Source: Variovorax ginsengisoli (GTDB lineage: Bacteria > Pseudomonadota > Gammaproteobacteria > Burkholderiales > Burkholderiaceae_C). Taken from it: a stretch of DNA of 64,000 nt. The notes beneath the pieces were generated by a model. The model made no database searches. It had not been told where the DNA came from and worked only from the letters and a program-made list of their open reading frames with translations. Both the position numbers and the translations under genes were made by a program. Location of the stretch: assembly GCF_030811835.1 (NCBI RefSeq), contig NZ_JAUSRO010000003.1, positions 186,001 through 250,000 on the forward strand. The letters run 5' to 3'. Shown in pieces: positions 37,352-48,117 of the stretch; the stretch's first letter is position 1; every line of letters begins with the position of its first letter.

Positions 37352-39958
37352 TCATGCCACGGCGGCACTCAGCGCGTCCCGCAGCTCGGTCTCGATGGCC
37401 AGTTGCGCACGCTGCCCCTGCAACTCGGGGCCATTGATCAAAAAGGTGTCTTCCACGCGCTCGCCCAATGTCGTGACCTTGGCGAGCTGCAGGTTGAGCT
37501 GATGGCGCGCCAGCACCCGTGCCACGGAATACAGCAGGCCGGCGCGGTCGCTGGCCGAGATGCTCAGCAACCAGCGCTGTGCCTTGTCGTCGGGCACCAG
37601 GCTGATGCGCGGCTGGATCGGAAAGCTGCGGACGCGGCGCGACACCCGGCCCTTGCTGGGTGGTGGCAGCGCGCCGGCTTCGGCGAGCGTCTTGGTGAGG
37701 CCGGTCTCGACCATGCTGATCAGGTCGCGGTAGTGTTCGGGCTCGAAGGTGGTCACGACCTGGAAGGTGTCCAAGGCATAGCCGTTGCTCGTGGTGTGCA
37801 CCTTGGCGTCGAGAATGCTGAAGGATGCCTGGTCGAAGTAGCCGCAGATGCGGGCGAACAGGTCGCGCTGGTCAGGGGTGTACACGGCCACCTGGAGGCC
37901 TTCGCCCACGGGCGACAGGCGTGCGCGCACCAGCGAGGGCGACGAGGGGCCGATCGGTACGCCGCGCGCCGGCACATAGCGCGACAGCTGTTTGGTGTGC
38001 CAGGCGATCTCGGAGGCATCGTGGCGCATGAAATAGCTCACGTCGAGCGTTTCCCAGAGCGCCTTGTGCGACTCGAAGGGCACGGCATGCAGGGCCAGCT
38101 TGACCAGCGCCTCGCGCTTGCGCGCCTCGACTTCGGCATCGGGGTCGGGCATGTGCCCACCCAGTGCCCGCGAGGTGGCGCGGTAGAGGTCTTCGAGCAG
38201 CTTGCCTTTCCACGCATTCCAGACGCGGGGCGAGGTGCCGCGGATGTCGGCAATGGTCAGCAGATAGAGCGCGGTCAGGTAGCGCTCGGTGCCCACGCGC
38301 TTGGCGAAGGCAGCGATGACTTCGGGATCGCTCAGGTCCTGCTTCTGTGCGACCGTGCTCATGGTCAGGTGCTCGGACACCAGGAACTCGATGAGCCGGC
38401 TGTCTTCGCGGTCGATGCCATGCGGGCGGCAGAAGCGTCGCACGTCGCGCGCGCCCAGTGTGGAATGGTCGCCGCCCCGGCCCTTGGCAATGTCGTGGAA
38501 CAGCGCGGCCACGTAGAGGATCCATGGCTTGTCCCAGCCGCCGGCGAGCTGCGAGCAGAACGGGTACTCGTGCGCATGCTCGGCAATGAAGAAGCGCCGC
38601 ACGTTGCGCAGCACCATCAGGATGTGCTGGTCGACCGTGTAGACGTGGAACAGGTCGTGCTGCATCTGGCCCACGATGCTGCGAAAGACACGCAGATAAC
38701 GCCCGAGCACGGAGGTCTGGTTCATCAGCCGGAAGGCGTGCGTGATGCCACGCGGCTCGTGCATGATGCGCATGAACATCGCATGGTTGGCCGGGTCGTT
38801 GCGGAACTTGCTGTCCATGACCGAGCGCGCGTTGTAGAGCGCGCGCAGCGTGCGGGCCGACAGGCCGTTCACGCCGATGGTCTTCTGGTAGAGCAGGAAG
38901 GTCTCCAGGATCGCGTGCGGATCGCGCAGGTACAGGTCGTCGCTGGCCACCTCGATGAGCCCGGCTTTTTCGAAGAAGCGCTCGTTGATGGGCGTGGGCA
39001 CTTCCGCTTCGGGTTTCAGCCGCTCGGCGATGTTGAGTAACAGGATCTGGTTGAGCTGCGTGACCGCCTTGGCCGCCCAGTAGTAGCGTCGCATCAGCGC
39101 TTCGCTGGCCTTGCGCCGCCCTCCCTCCGCGTGGCCCTCATAGCCGAAGGTCGCCGCCACGGCGGTTTGCAGGTCGAACACCAGCCGGTCTTCGCGCCGG
39201 TTAGCCGTCACATGCAGGCGCGCGCGGATCAGGCTGAGCAACGCCTCGTTGTGTTTGATCTGCTGCACCTCGAACGGTGTGGCCAGGCCGCTCTTGGACA
39301 GGTCGTCCCAGCGCTTGCCGAAGCCCGCGGCCTTGCTCATCCAGAGGATGGTCTGCAGGTCGCGCAGGCCCCCGGGGGATTCCTTGCAGTTGGGTTCGAG
39401 CGCGTACGGGGTGTCGTCGAACTTCTGGTGGCGGTGGCGCAGTTCCTGCGACTTGGCCGCGAAGAAGGCCTTCGGATCGATGCTGGCGTAGAAGCGCTTG
39501 CAGAAAGCCGTATGCAGCTTCTTGTCGCCGACCACCAGGCGCGATTCGAGCAGCGAGGTCTGCACAGTCAGGTCTTTTTCGGCTTCCGCGAGGCATTCCT
39601 CGACCGTGCGCACACTCGATCCGATTTCCAGGCCCGCATCCCAGCACTGGCCGATGAAGGCTTCGAGCCGTGCAGGGTCGATGGCCTGCGCATGGCCGTC
39701 GGGCAGCAGCAGCAGCACGTCGACGTCGGAATAGGGGAACAGCTCGCCGCGGCCGAAGCCACCCACGGCCACCAGGGCCAGTTCGGTGCCAAAACCTGCG
39801 TCCGCCCACAGGGCATGGAGCGTTTCGTCCGCCAGCGCTGCGAGTTGGCGCAGCACCGAATGCACACTGCGCGTGGGCGCATGGGCGCTGCGCAGCATGT
39901 CGAAAAGGGCCAGTTTCCTGCCGCGATAGGCCTCGCGCAGCGCGCTCAGATCGACCAC
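37352..39958 (-). CDS. glnD: Bifunctional uridylyltransferase/uridylyl-removing enzyme GlnD
   Basis: 868 aa, sensor of glutamine that modifies PII proteins. Nucleotidyltransferase motif VGGFGRGELFPYSDVDVLLL (residues about 65-85), HD domain around residue 440-470 with VAALFHDIAKGRGGDHS, and two C-terminal ACT domains (AVYTPDQRDLFARICGYFDQ and LLSISASDRAGLLYSVARVL). GTG start at 39958, 13 bases after map. Confidence 0.96.
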   Translation of the reverse strand: MVDLSALREAYRGRKLALFDMLRSAHAPTRSVHSVLRQLAALADETLHALWADAGFGTELALVAVGGFGRGELFPYSDVDVLLLLPDGHAQAIDPARLEAFIGQCWDAGLEIGSSVRTVEECLAEAEKDLTVQTSLLESRLVVGDKKLHTAFCKRFYASIDPKAFFAAKSQELRHRHQKFDDTPYALEPNCKESPGGLRDLQTILWMSKAAGFGKRWDDLSKSGLATPFEVQQIKHNEALLSLIRARLHVTANRREDRLVFDLQTAVAATFGYEGHAEGGRRKASEALMRRYYWAAKAVTQLNQILLLNIAERLKPEAEVPTPINERFFEKAGLIEVASDDLYLRDPHAILETFLLYQKTIGVNGLSARTLRALYNARSVMDSKFRNDPANHAMFMRIMHEPRGITHAFRLMNQTSVLGRYLRVFRSIVGQMQHDLFHVYTVDQHILMVLRNVRRFFIAEHAHEYPFCSQLAGGWDKPWILYVAALFHDIAKGRGGDHSTLGARDVRRFCRPHGIDREDSRLIEFLVSEHLTMSTVAQKQDLSDPEVIAAFAKRVGTERYLTALYLLTIADIRGTSPRVWNAWKGKLLEDLYRATSRALGGHMPDPDAEVEARKREALVKLALHAVPFESHKALWETLDVSYFMRHDASEIAWHTKQLSRYVPARGVPIGPSSPSLVRARLSPVGEGLQVAVYTPDQRDLFARICGYFDQASFSILDAKVHTTSNGYALDTFQVVTTFEPEHYRDLISMVETGLTKTLAEAGALPPPSKGRVSRRVRSFPIQPRISLVPDDKAQRWLLSISASDRAGLLYSVARVLARHQLNLQLAKVTTLGERVEDTFLINGPELQGQRAQLAIETELRDALSAAVA

Positions 39959-39971
39959 CGTGCCGTCCGGG

Positions 39972-40796
39972 TCAGGTGGCCGTGGCCGTGACGAACGAAG
40001 GCAGCGGCGGGCTGCCGGCCGACAGCGTCAGCACCTCGTAGCCCGTGGGCGTGACCAGCACGGTGTGTTCCCATTGTGCGGACAGCGAATGGTCGCGCGT
40101 GACGATGGTCCAGCCGTCGTACTTGCCGCCTTTGGCGTCTTCCTTGATGTCCCGCTTGCCGAGATTGATCATGGGCTCGATCGTGAAGATCATGCCCGGC
40201 TGGAGTTCTTCCAGCGTGCCGGGCCGCCCGTAGTGCAGCACCTGTGGCTCTTCGTGGAAGTTCTGTCCGACACCGTGGCCGCAGAACTCGCGCACGACCG
40301 AATAGCCGTGGCCTTCTGCGAATTTCTGGATGGCGTGGCCGACGTCGCCCAGGCGGGCGCCGGGGCGGACCTGCAGGATGCCGTGCCACATGGCCTCGAA
40401 AGTCACGTGGCACAGGCGCTTGGCCGCGATGGAAGCGTCGCCGATCAGGTACATGCGGCTGTTGTCGCCGAACCAGCCGTCCTTCACCACCGTGACGTCG
40501 ATGTTCATGATGTCGCCCTTTTTCAGGGGCTTGTCGTTCGGTATGCCGTGGCACACCACGTGGTTCACCGACGTGCACAGCGACTTCGGAAAAGGCACGC
40601 TGCTCGCGCCCAGGTAGCCGACGGTGGCCGAGGTGGTACCTTGCTGGACCATGTATTCGGCAGCCAGGCGGTCGATTTCGTTCGTGGTGATGCCCGGCTT
40701 GATGAAAGGCGTCAGGTAATCCAGCACCTCGGAAGCCAGCCGGCAGGCGACGCGCATCGCGGCGATACCTTCGGCGTCTTTGTAGTTAATGCTCAT
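39972..40796 (-). CDS. map: Methionine aminopeptidase type I
   Basis: 274 aa. Start [20 protein letters not shown]; active-site His in [16 protein letters not shown]; metal ligands in [50 protein letters not shown] and [11 protein letters not shown]. Removes initiator Met. Divergent from purL and upstream of glnD on the same strand. Confidence 0.96.
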   Translation of the reverse strand: MSINYKDAEGIAAMRVACRLASEVLDYLTPFIKPGITTNEIDRLAAEYMVQQGTTSATVGYLGASSVPFPKSLCTSVNHVVCHGIPNDKPLKKGDIMNIDVTVVKDGWFGDNSRMYLIGDASIAAKRLCHVTFEAMWHGILQVRPGARLGDVGHAIQKFAEGHGYSVVREFCGHGVGQNFHEEPQVLHYGRPGTLEELQPGMIFTIEPMINLGKRDIKEDAKGGKYDGWTIVTRDHSLSAQWEHTVLVTPTGYEVLTLSAGSPPLPSFVTATAT

Positions 40797-40823
40797 AGAG
40801 CCAAATTATCCCATTCGGCCCGG

Positions 40824-40829
40824 TAAAAT
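40824..40829 (+). promoter_or_regulatory. Candidate -10 box upstream of purL
   Basis: GGTAAAATGCC in the 133-base map-purL gap matches the TAAAAT-type -10 common in betaproteobacteria. It lies 100 bases before the chosen purL GTG; no clear -35 was identified. Confidence 0.3.
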
Positions 40830-40929
40830 GCCCGGCTTGTACGGAACGCCCCAGTCAGCGACGCTCCGCATCGTCCCTCTCGATTCATTCCGATTCACTC
40901 TCCCAGCCGGGCCGCCAGGCCCCCAGACC

Positions 40930-43900
40930 GTGACGCAGCCCTCCCACATCGCCCCTCCCGCCGTGACCGTTTTCGAGGGCGGCGACGCCCTGAGCGAGTT
41001 TCGCGCCCGCCAGCTCCTGCCGCAACTGCAGGCCATCGAGCCGCGCATCGAAGCCCTGCGTGCCCGCTTCGTGCATCTGGTGGTCACCGATGTGGCACCC
41101 GACGCGGCGGCAAGCGCGCGCTTTGCCGCGCTCCTGACCTATGGCGAGCCCTTCACCGCGCCCAAGGCGTCGACCACCCTGGTGGTCACGCCGCGCCTGG
41201 GGACCGTGTCGCCGTGGGCGTCCAAGGCCACCGACATCGCCCACAACTGCGGGCTGCTGCTGCGCCGGGTCGAGCGCGTGACGCAATACCACGTGGTCAT
41301 GAAGTCGCCGCTGCTTGGCAAGGCACCCGTGCTCGAAGGCGACAAGCTGGCCGCCGTGGGCGCGCTGCTGCACGACCGCATGACCGAATCGGTACTGCAA
41401 GGCATCGAAGGCGCAGCGGCCTTGTTTGCCGAGCTGCCCGCCCAGCCGATGGCGCAGGTCGACGTGCTGACCGGTGGCCGCGCGGCCCTCGTCTCGGCCA
41501 ACAGCACCTTCGGCCTGGCCCTGGCCGAGGACGAGATCGACTACCTGGTCGACGCCTTCACCCGGCTCGGCCGCAACCCGAGCGACGTCGAACTGATGAT
41601 GTTCGCGCAGGCCAACAGCGAGCACTGCCGCCACAAGATCTTCAACGCCGATTTCGTGATCGACGGCGAGAAGCAGCCGATCAGCCTGTTCGGCATGATC
41701 CGCAACACCGAGAAGCTGAGCCCGCAGCACACCATCGTGGCCTACGCCGACAACGCGTCGATCATGGAAGGCACGCAGATCGAGCGCTTCGTGGCGGCCG
41801 ATGGCGCGGCCAGCGGCAGCTACGAGAAGCAGGGCGCGCTGAGCCACGTGCTGATGAAGGTCGAAACGCACAACCACCCGACGGCCATCTCCCCGTTCCC
41901 CGGCGCATCGACCGGCGCTGGCGGCGAGATCCGCGACGAGGGCGCGACCGGCCGCGGCTCCAAGCCCAAGGCCGGCCTCACCGGATTCACCGTGTCGAAG
42001 CTGTGGCCCGAAGAGGGTCACTACGGCAAGCCCGAACACATCGCCAGCCCGCTGCAGATCATGACCGAGGGGCCGCTGGGCGGCGCCGCCTTCAACAACG
42101 AATTCGGCCGGCCGAACCTGCTGGGCTACTTCCGCGAGTACGAACAGGCGATCGTCAGCGACGCAGACACCGTGCAGCGTGGCTACCACAAGCCCATCAT
42201 GATCGCGGGCGGGCTCGGCAGCATTGACGCCGACCAGACGAAGAAGATCCAGTTCCCCGCCGGCTCGCTGCTGATCCAGCTGGGCGGCCCCGGCATGCGC
42301 ATCGGCATGGGCGGCAGCGCCGCCAGCTCGATGGCGACGGGCGCGAACGCGGCCGAACTCGACTTCGACTCGGTGCAGCGCGGCAACCCCGAAATCGAGC
42401 GCCGTGCGCAGGAGGTCATCAACCACTGCTGGCAGCAGGGCGCCGCCAACCCGATCCTGGCCATCCATGACGTGGGCGCCGGCGGCCTGTCGAATGCCTT
42501 TCCCGAACTGACCAACGACGCCGGCCGTGGCGCGCGCTTCGATCTGCGCGGCGTGCCGCTCGAGGAGTCGGGCATGGCGCCCAAGGAAATCTGGTGCAAC
42601 GAGAGCCAGGAGCGCTACGTGCTGGCCATCGCGCCGGAGTCGCTCGAGCAATTCAAGGCCTTCTGCGAGCGCGAGCGCTGCCCGTTCGCGGTGGTCGGCG
42701 TGGCGACCGAAGAGCGCCAGCTGCTCCTGGTGGACGAGGGCGCCGCAGTGCAGCCCGTCGACATGCCGATGGACGTGCTGCTCGGCAAGCCGCCCAAGAT
42801 GCTGCGCGACGTGAAGACCGTCGCGCGCCGGTTCAAGCCGCTCGACCTGACTGGCGTCGACCTGCAGAAGGCCGCCATCGACGTCCTGTCGCATCCGACC
42901 GTCGCGTCCAAGCGCTTCCTCATCACCATCGGCGACCGCTCCGTTGGCGGCATGAGCCACCGCGACCAGATGGTCGGCCCGTGGCAGGTGCCAGTGGCCG
43001 ACTGCGCCGTGACGCTGGCCGACTACAGCGGCTTCGCTGGCGAGGCGATGAGCATGGGCGAACGCACGCCGTTGGCGGCGATCGACGCGCCGGCCTCCGG
43101 CCGCATGGCAGTGGCCGAAGCCATCACCAACCTGCTGGCTGCGCCGATCGAGCTCTCGCGCGTCAAGCTGTCGGCCAACTGGATGGCGGCCTGCGGCGAG
43201 CCCGGCGAGGACGCCGCGCTGTACGAGACGGTGAAGGCGGTCGGCTTGGAGCTGTGCCCGGCGCTGGGCATCTCGATCCCGGTCGGCAAGGATTCGCTGT
43301 CGATGCGCACGCAGTGGTCGGAAGGCGCTGAAAAGAAGAAGGTCACCTCGCCGGTGAGCCTGATCGTCACCGCCTTCGCCACGCTGGCCGACGTGCGCGG
43401 CACGCTCACGCCGCAGCTCGACCGTGAAGAGGCCGACACCACGCTGGTGCTCATCGACCTGGGCCGCGGTCAGCATCGCATGGCCGGCAGCATCCTGGCG
43501 CAGACGCTGGGGCAGAGCGGTGACACGGTCCCTGATCTGGATCGTCCCGAAGACCTGGTGAGTCTGGTCAAGGCCGTGAACGCACTGCGTGCCGACGGCA
43601 AGATCCTGGCGATGCACGACCGCAGCGACGGCGGCCTGTTCGCTACGGCCTGCGAGATGGCCTTCGCTGGCCACGTGGGCGTGGCGCTCAACGTCGACAT
43701 GCTGGTCACCGAAGGCGACGGCATTTCCGACAGCCGCATGGAAACCGGCGATGCCAAGAACTGGGCGCAGCAGGTCAGCGCGCGCCGCGAGGAACTCACG
43801 CTCAAGGCGCTGTTCAGCGAAGAGCTTGGCATGGTGCTGCAGGTGCGCACCGCGGAGCGCAACGAGGTCATGCAGGTGCTTCGCGCGCATGGCCTGAGCG

Positions 43901-44961
43901 CGCGCAGCCACTTCGTCGGCAAGACGCGGCCGGGCAGCTCGACCATGGACGTTGGCAAGGGCAAGCTCGAAGTCTGGCGCGACGCCAAGTCGGTGTTCAG
44001 CGCCAGCCTGCACGACCTGCACCAGGTCTGGGACTCGGTCAGTTGGAAGATCGCCCGCGAGCGCGACAACCCGGTGTGCGCCGATGCCGAGCACGCCGCG
44101 GCCGGCGAGCCTTCGGATCCGGGCATGCACGTCTTTCTGCCGGCAGGCGGCCTCCAGGGGGAGGGCGCGGCCCTGGCTGCCCCGGCGATCCTTCAGGCGC
44201 GGCCGAAGGTGGCCATCCTTCGCGAGCAGGGCGTCAATTCCCATGTCGAGATGGCTTACGCGTTCACCGAAGCTGGCTTCGAGGCGTACGACGTCCACAT
44301 GACCGACCTGCAGAGCGGGCGCGCGCAGTTGGCCGACTTCAAGGGCGTGGTCGCCTGCGGCGGATTCAGCTACGGCGACACCTTGGGCGCCGGCATCGGC
44401 TGGGCCCGCAGCATCACCTTCAACCCGACGCTGGCCGCGCAGTTCCAAGGCTTCTTCGGCCGGGCCGACACCTTCGGGCTGGGCGTGTGCAACGGCTGCC
44501 AGATGTTCGCCGAACTCGCCGAGATCATTCCCGGTGCCGAGGCCTGGCCCCGCTTCACAACCAACCAGAGCGAGCGCTTCGAGGCGCGGCTGTCGATGGT
44601 CGAGGTGCTCGAGTCGCCGAGCCTTTTCCTCGCGGGCATGGCGGGCAGTCGCCTGCCGATCGCCGTGGCGCATGGCGAGGGCTACGCGAACTTCAAGCAC
44701 CGCGGCGACGCAACGCAGGCGATTGCCGCCATGCGCTTCGTCGACAACCACGGCGCAGCCACCGAGCAGTACCCGTTCAACCCGAACGGAAGTGCCGGCG
44801 GACTGACGGCTGTCACCACTGCCGACGGCCGCTTCACGGCCATGATGCCGCACCCCGAACGCGTGTTCCGCAACGTGCAGTCGAGCTGGACTTCGGGCGA
44901 CGTGAATGCGTTCAGCCCGTGGATGCAGATCTGGCGCAACGCGCGAAAATGGGTCGGTTGA
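40930..44961 (+). CDS. purL: Phosphoribosylformylglycinamidine synthase PurL
   Basis: 1343-aa large-type FGAM synthase, de novo purine synthesis. The GTG at 40930 places [20 protein letters not shown] near the N-terminus as in homologs; earlier in-frame ATGs (40789, 40828) lie in the promoter region. Features: [40 protein letters not shown], and a C-terminal glutaminase domain with nucleophile [12 protein letters not shown] and PHPERVFR. Antisense ORFs over 1300 codons are shadows. Confidence 0.95.
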   Translation: MTQPSHIAPPAVTVFEGGDALSEFRARQLLPQLQAIEPRIEALRARFVHLVVTDVAPDAAASARFAALLTYGEPFTAPKASTTLVVTPRLGTVSPWASKATDIAHNCGLLLRRVERVTQYHVVMKSPLLGKAPVLEGDKLAAVGALLHDRMTESVLQGIEGAAALFAELPAQPMAQVDVLTGGRAALVSANSTFGLALAEDEIDYLVDAFTRLGRNPSDVELMMFAQANSEHCRHKIFNADFVIDGEKQPISLFGMIRNTEKLSPQHTIVAYADNASIMEGTQIERFVAADGAASGSYEKQGALSHVLMKVETHNHPTAISPFPGASTGAGGEIRDEGATGRGSKPKAGLTGFTVSKLWPEEGHYGKPEHIASPLQIMTEGPLGGAAFNNEFGRPNLLGYFREYEQAIVSDADTVQRGYHKPIMIAGGLGSIDADQTKKIQFPAGSLLIQLGGPGMRIGMGGSAASSMATGANAAELDFDSVQRGNPEIERRAQEVINHCWQQGAANPILAIHDVGAGGLSNAFPELTNDAGRGARFDLRGVPLEESGMAPKEIWCNESQERYVLAIAPESLEQFKAFCERERCPFAVVGVATEERQLLLVDEGAAVQPVDMPMDVLLGKPPKMLRDVKTVARRFKPLDLTGVDLQKAAIDVLSHPTVASKRFLITIGDRSVGGMSHRDQMVGPWQVPVADCAVTLADYSGFAGEAMSMGERTPLAAIDAPASGRMAVAEAITNLLAAPIELSRVKLSANWMAACGEPGEDAALYETVKAVGLELCPALGISIPVGKDSLSMRTQWSEGAEKKKVTSPVSLIVTAFATLADVRGTLTPQLDREEADTTLVLIDLGRGQHRMAGSILAQTLGQSGDTVPDLDRPEDLVSLVKAVNALRADGKILAMHDRSDGGLFATACEMAFAGHVGVALNVDMLVTEGDGISDSRMETGDAKNWAQQVSARREELTLKALFSEELGMVLQVRTAERNEVMQVLRAHGLSARSHFVGKTRPGSSTMDVGKGKLEVWRDAKSVFSASLHDLHQVWDSVSWKIARERDNPVCADAEHAAAGEPSDPGMHVFLPAGGLQGEGAALAAPAILQARPKVAILREQGVNSHVEMAYAFTEAGFEAYDVHMTDLQSGRAQLADFKGVVACGGFSYGDTLGAGIGWARSITFNPTLAAQFQGFFGRADTFGLGVCNGCQMFAELAEIIPGAEAWPRFTTNQSERFEARLSMVEVLESPSLFLAGMAGSRLPIAVAHGEGYANFKHRGDATQAIAAMRFVDNHGAATEQYPFNPNGSAGGLTAVTTADGRFTAMMPHPERVFRNVQSSWTSGDVNAFSPWMQIWRNARKWVG

Positions 44962-44969
44962 GCGTGGGC

Positions 44970-45686
44970 CTAAGCCGAGCGCCGCAAGTCGCCTGAACTC
45001 TGCTCGGCGACTGCGATCAGGCCCGGCAGTTCGCGCATGTCGGCGAACACGTCCATCGCGCCGGCTTCGGCGAGCCGCGCTGCATGCCCGGCGCCGATGT
45101 GGCTGCCGCCCAGGAAGCCCAGTACGCGCATGCCTGCCGCGCGGCCCGCTCGCACGCCGGTGAGGCTGTCCTCGATCACCAGGCAGTTGCGTGGATGCAG
45201 TCCCAGTTGGCGGGCCGCATGCAGGTAGGCATCGGGCGCCGGCTTGGGGCGGCCCACGTCCTCGGCGCTGTAGAGGTGCATGCCGGCCAGCGGCAGCAGC
45301 CCGGCTCGTTCGACGCTGCGCTGAAGGCGCGGGAAGGCGCTGTTGGAAACCACTGCCAGCGGCAACCCGAGGCGGCCGTAGACATCGGTCGTTCCCGGCA
45401 CCGCGGGCGCCTGCTCGGCCACCTCGGCATCGATGCGCTGCTGCAGCGCGATGCGCTCGGCGGAGGTGAATGCGTGGCCGATGCGTTCTTCCATCAGACG
45501 GATGATGTCGATCAGCCGGCGGCCGAACATGTCCTGCGTGAAATCGCCGAGGTCCCCGCGTCCTAAGGCTGCCTGCATAACCTCGACCAGGATCGCGTCG
45601 GCGATCACCTCGCTGTCGACGATCACGCCGTCGCAGTCGCTCAGGATGCCCAGCACGCGCCGGCTCGATGCTTCCATTGCAGGCAT
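44970..45686 (-). CDS. HAD-superfamily phosphatase of the PTS locus
   Basis: 238 aa from the ATG at 45686, two bases after the ptsHI stop. Motif I GILSDCDGVIVDSEVIADAI, cap domain, motif II AVVSNSAFPRL, motif III Lys in GRPKPAPDAYLHAARQLGLH and motif IV CLVIEDSLTGVRAGRAAGMR: the beta-phosphoglucomutase / YfbT-like subfamily. Last gene of the srl-type operon. It could clear dead-end polyol phosphates or dephosphorylate an intermediate; the substrate is unknown. Confidence 0.85.
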   Translation of the reverse strand: MPAMEASSRRVLGILSDCDGVIVDSEVIADAILVEVMQAALGRGDLGDFTQDMFGRRLIDIIRLMEERIGHAFTSAERIALQQRIDAEVAEQAPAVPGTTDVYGRLGLPLAVVSNSAFPRLQRSVERAGLLPLAGMHLYSAEDVGRPKPAPDAYLHAARQLGLHPRNCLVIEDSLTGVRAGRAAGMRVLGFLGGSHIGAGHAARLAEAGAMDVFADMRELPGLIAVAEQSSGDLRRSA

Positions 45687-45688
45687 GC

Positions 45689-47647
45689 TCACAGTTCGCA
45701 GATGCGTTTCTTGGCCGCCAGGATGGCGGCGGGGCTCATGCTCAGTTCGGTGACGCCCATCTCGATGAAGCGCGGCAGCAGGTCGAGGTTCGATGCGGCC
45801 TCGCCGCACACGCCGACCCAGATACCGGCGCGCTGCGCGGCGTGGCAGGTCATCTCGATGGCGGTCATCACGGCCGGATGCTCGGTGCGGTAGAGCGATG
45901 CGATGCGCGCATTGGCGCGGTCAGTCGCCATCACGTACTGGGTCAGGTCGTTGGTGCCAATCGAGAAAAAGGCGACTTCCGCCGCCAGTGCATCGGCCTG
46001 CAGCACCGCGGCCGGCGTCTCGACCATGATGCCCAACTCGAAGGCCGCGCATGCGGTGCCTTCGGCGCGCAGTTCGGCTTCGCACTGCGTGATCAGCGCC
46101 CGCACGCGGCGCACCTCTTCGAGCTCGCTGATCATCGGGATCATCACGCGCACGTTGCCGACCGTGGCGGCGCGCAGCAGGGCCCGCAGCTGCGGCTTGA
46201 AGATCTCGGGGCGGTCCAGGCACATTCGCACGCCGCGCCAGCCGAGGAAGGGGTTCTCCTCGCGCGGGAAGTCGATGCCCGCCACCGGCTTGTCGCCACC
46301 AATGTCGAGCGTGCGGATGATCACCGGGTAAGGATGAAAGGCCTCGGCCAGTTGGCGATAGACGGCCGCCTGCTCGTCCTCGGTCGGCAGCGTGCGTTGC
46401 TGCATGAACAGCAACTCGGTGCGGAACAAGCCGACGCCCATCGCGCCGGCGTCGCGCGCCAGCGGGATTTCATTGAGGGCGCCCAGGTTGGCCACCACCT
46501 CGATGGCACGGCCATCCCGGGTGCGCGGCTGCAGGTCGCGGTAGTGGTGCAGCGCGGCCTTGGCTTCGTGTTCGACGGCGATGCGCGACCGTACGTGCGC
46601 CTGTTGCTTGGCATCGGGGTTGACGATCACGCGACCACCGTCGCCGTCCACCGCCAGCGTGTGTGTCGTGTGCAGCGCGGCCTCGGGCAGCGGCACGCCC
46701 AGCACGGCCGGAATGCCGTGCGTGCGCGCCATGATTGCGACATGCGAGGTGGCCGAGCCGCCGATGCACACGAGGCCCAGCACCTTATCGATCGGCACCT
46801 GGGCGAACTCCCAGGCGCTCAGGTCGGCCGCGACCAGCACGCTGGGCTGTGCGATGTGCGACAGGTCGGGAAGCTTCTGGCCGAGCAGCGCTGCGACCAA
46901 CTGGCGGGTCACGCCGCGGATGTCCTCGGCGCGCGCCCGCATGTAGGCGTCGGTCATGGCTTCGAAGGTCGCGGCCAGCACCTCGCCCACTCGCAACGTG
47001 ACGGCCGCCGCATCGCCGCGGCCTTTGATGCCGCGGACGATGGCGCCGACATACTCTTCATCCTGTGCCACGTCGACCAGAGCCTGCAGGATCGCGCGAT
47101 CCTGCGCCGACACCTTGGTATCGGCGGTCGCACGGGCCGCGGGCTGCACGAAGGCCATCAGCACGTTGCGGAAGCGATCGAGTTCTGCCCCGATCTCCGC
47201 CTCGTCGATCACCTGCCGCGTGGCCACCAAGGGCTGCGGCAGATAGACATGCACCGGGCCGATTGAGGTACCGCGGCTGCCGGGCACGCCGTGCACGCAG
47301 TTCGGCGCGTCCGCCACGGCGCCTTCGGGCGCTGCCGCGGGCGGCCTCGGCGGCGCGTCCGTGCCGGGCTGTAGCGCGTCGTCCAGGCCCGCGTTCGGGT
47401 CCTGCAGGTAATGCACCAACTGGGCCACGGCGGCGCTCTCGTCGCGGCCGTCTGCGCGCAGAACCACCTCGTCGCCTTCCTTGACCCCCAGCAGCATCAG
47501 CTTCACGGAACTCTTGGCATTTGCCGGCACGCCGCGGCAGATCAGCTCTACGCCGCAGTCGAAGCCTTTGGCCAGCTTGGCCATGCTGGCTGCGGGGCGG
47601 GTGTGCAACCCTTCGTGGACGCGGACGATGGTGGATGACTCGATCAT
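45689..47647 (-). CDS. HPr-Enzyme I fusion phosphotransferase
   Basis: 652 aa. Residues 1-90 are HPr with the phospho-His in VHEGLHTRPAASMAK and SSVKLMLLGVKEGDEVVL. A Pro/Ala-rich linker of about 30 residues leads to Enzyme I: GSRGTSIGPVHVYLPQPLVA, phospho-His in IGGSATSHVAIMARTHGIPA, PEP-binding MGVGLFRTELLFMQQRTLPT and FFSIGTNDLTQYVMATDRAN. It lacks the IIA domain of FruB-type fusions. It supplies phosphate to the IIA of the same operon, making the transporter self-sufficient. Confidence 0.93.
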   Translation of the reverse strand: MIESSTIVRVHEGLHTRPAASMAKLAKGFDCGVELICRGVPANAKSSVKLMLLGVKEGDEVVLRADGRDESAAVAQLVHYLQDPNAGLDDALQPGTDAPPRPPAAAPEGAVADAPNCVHGVPGSRGTSIGPVHVYLPQPLVATRQVIDEAEIGAELDRFRNVLMAFVQPAARATADTKVSAQDRAILQALVDVAQDEEYVGAIVRGIKGRGDAAAVTLRVGEVLAATFEAMTDAYMRARAEDIRGVTRQLVAALLGQKLPDLSHIAQPSVLVAADLSAWEFAQVPIDKVLGLVCIGGSATSHVAIMARTHGIPAVLGVPLPEAALHTTHTLAVDGDGGRVIVNPDAKQQAHVRSRIAVEHEAKAALHHYRDLQPRTRDGRAIEVVANLGALNEIPLARDAGAMGVGLFRTELLFMQQRTLPTEDEQAAVYRQLAEAFHPYPVIIRTLDIGGDKPVAGIDFPREENPFLGWRGVRMCLDRPEIFKPQLRALLRAATVGNVRVMIPMISELEEVRRVRALITQCEAELRAEGTACAAFELGIMVETPAAVLQADALAAEVAFFSIGTNDLTQYVMATDRANARIASLYRTEHPAVMTAIEMTCHAAQRAGIWVGVCGEAASNLDLLPRFIEMGVTELSMSPAAILAAKKRICEL

Positions 47648-47716
47648 GGCGAAGCGGGGAAAGCGGAAAGGAAAAAAGGGGCGCGCGCAGCGAGTGCCGC
47701 GCGCGCGGCGTCCGAA

Positions 47717-48094
47717 TCAGTCAGTGATCAGGATGGTGTTGCCCGAGCGCATCTCGGCGCGCATCGCTGTCGTGTCGCACGGCTCGACACAGATCTCGCC
47801 GGGCCGTTCGGCCAGGCTCGCGCCGTTGAAGTTGAGCACCACGTGGCCGAGCTCGCGCACCTTGCTCCAGGCCGACGAGCCGACCGCGCTGACGCGCAGG
47901 GAAAGGTCACCCACAGACACCAGCGCGCCGACCGGCGGCGCCTGCGAGGGAACGTCGCCGTCCACGCGGTGCTGCACCGAGACCTCGGCCAGTGCCGACG
48001 GCGCACCGTCGGCATAAAGGATCAGCACGCCACCGTCGAGCAGGTCGGGCACCTCCTCGCCGATTTCGGTCACGGTGGTCGAGTAATAGATCAT
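47717..48094 (-). CDS. srlB: PTS glucitol/sorbitol-type IIA component
   Basis: 125 aa. Starts MIYYSTTVTEIGEEVPDLLD with AAGGAGACCTC just before the ATG at 48094. The IIA-Gut fold is recognisable in VLILYADGAPSALAEVSVQH (phospho-acceptor His in VQHRV), GDLSLRVSAVGSSAWSKVRE and LGHVVLNFNGASLAERPGEI. Takes phosphate from EI-HPr and passes it to the IIB domain. Confidence 0.9.
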   Translation of the reverse strand: MIYYSTTVTEIGEEVPDLLDGGVLILYADGAPSALAEVSVQHRVDGDVPSQAPPVGALVSVGDLSLRVSAVGSSAWSKVRELGHVVLNFNGASLAERPGEICVEPCDTTAMRAEMRSGNTILITD

Positions 48095-48117
48095 GAGGTC
48101 TCCTTGAAAAAAGTGCA

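Noticed and set aside
40885..44853. 1322-codon open frame antisense to purL
   Set aside because: Shadow of purL third-position GC. The product is Arg/His/Val-rich with no domain.
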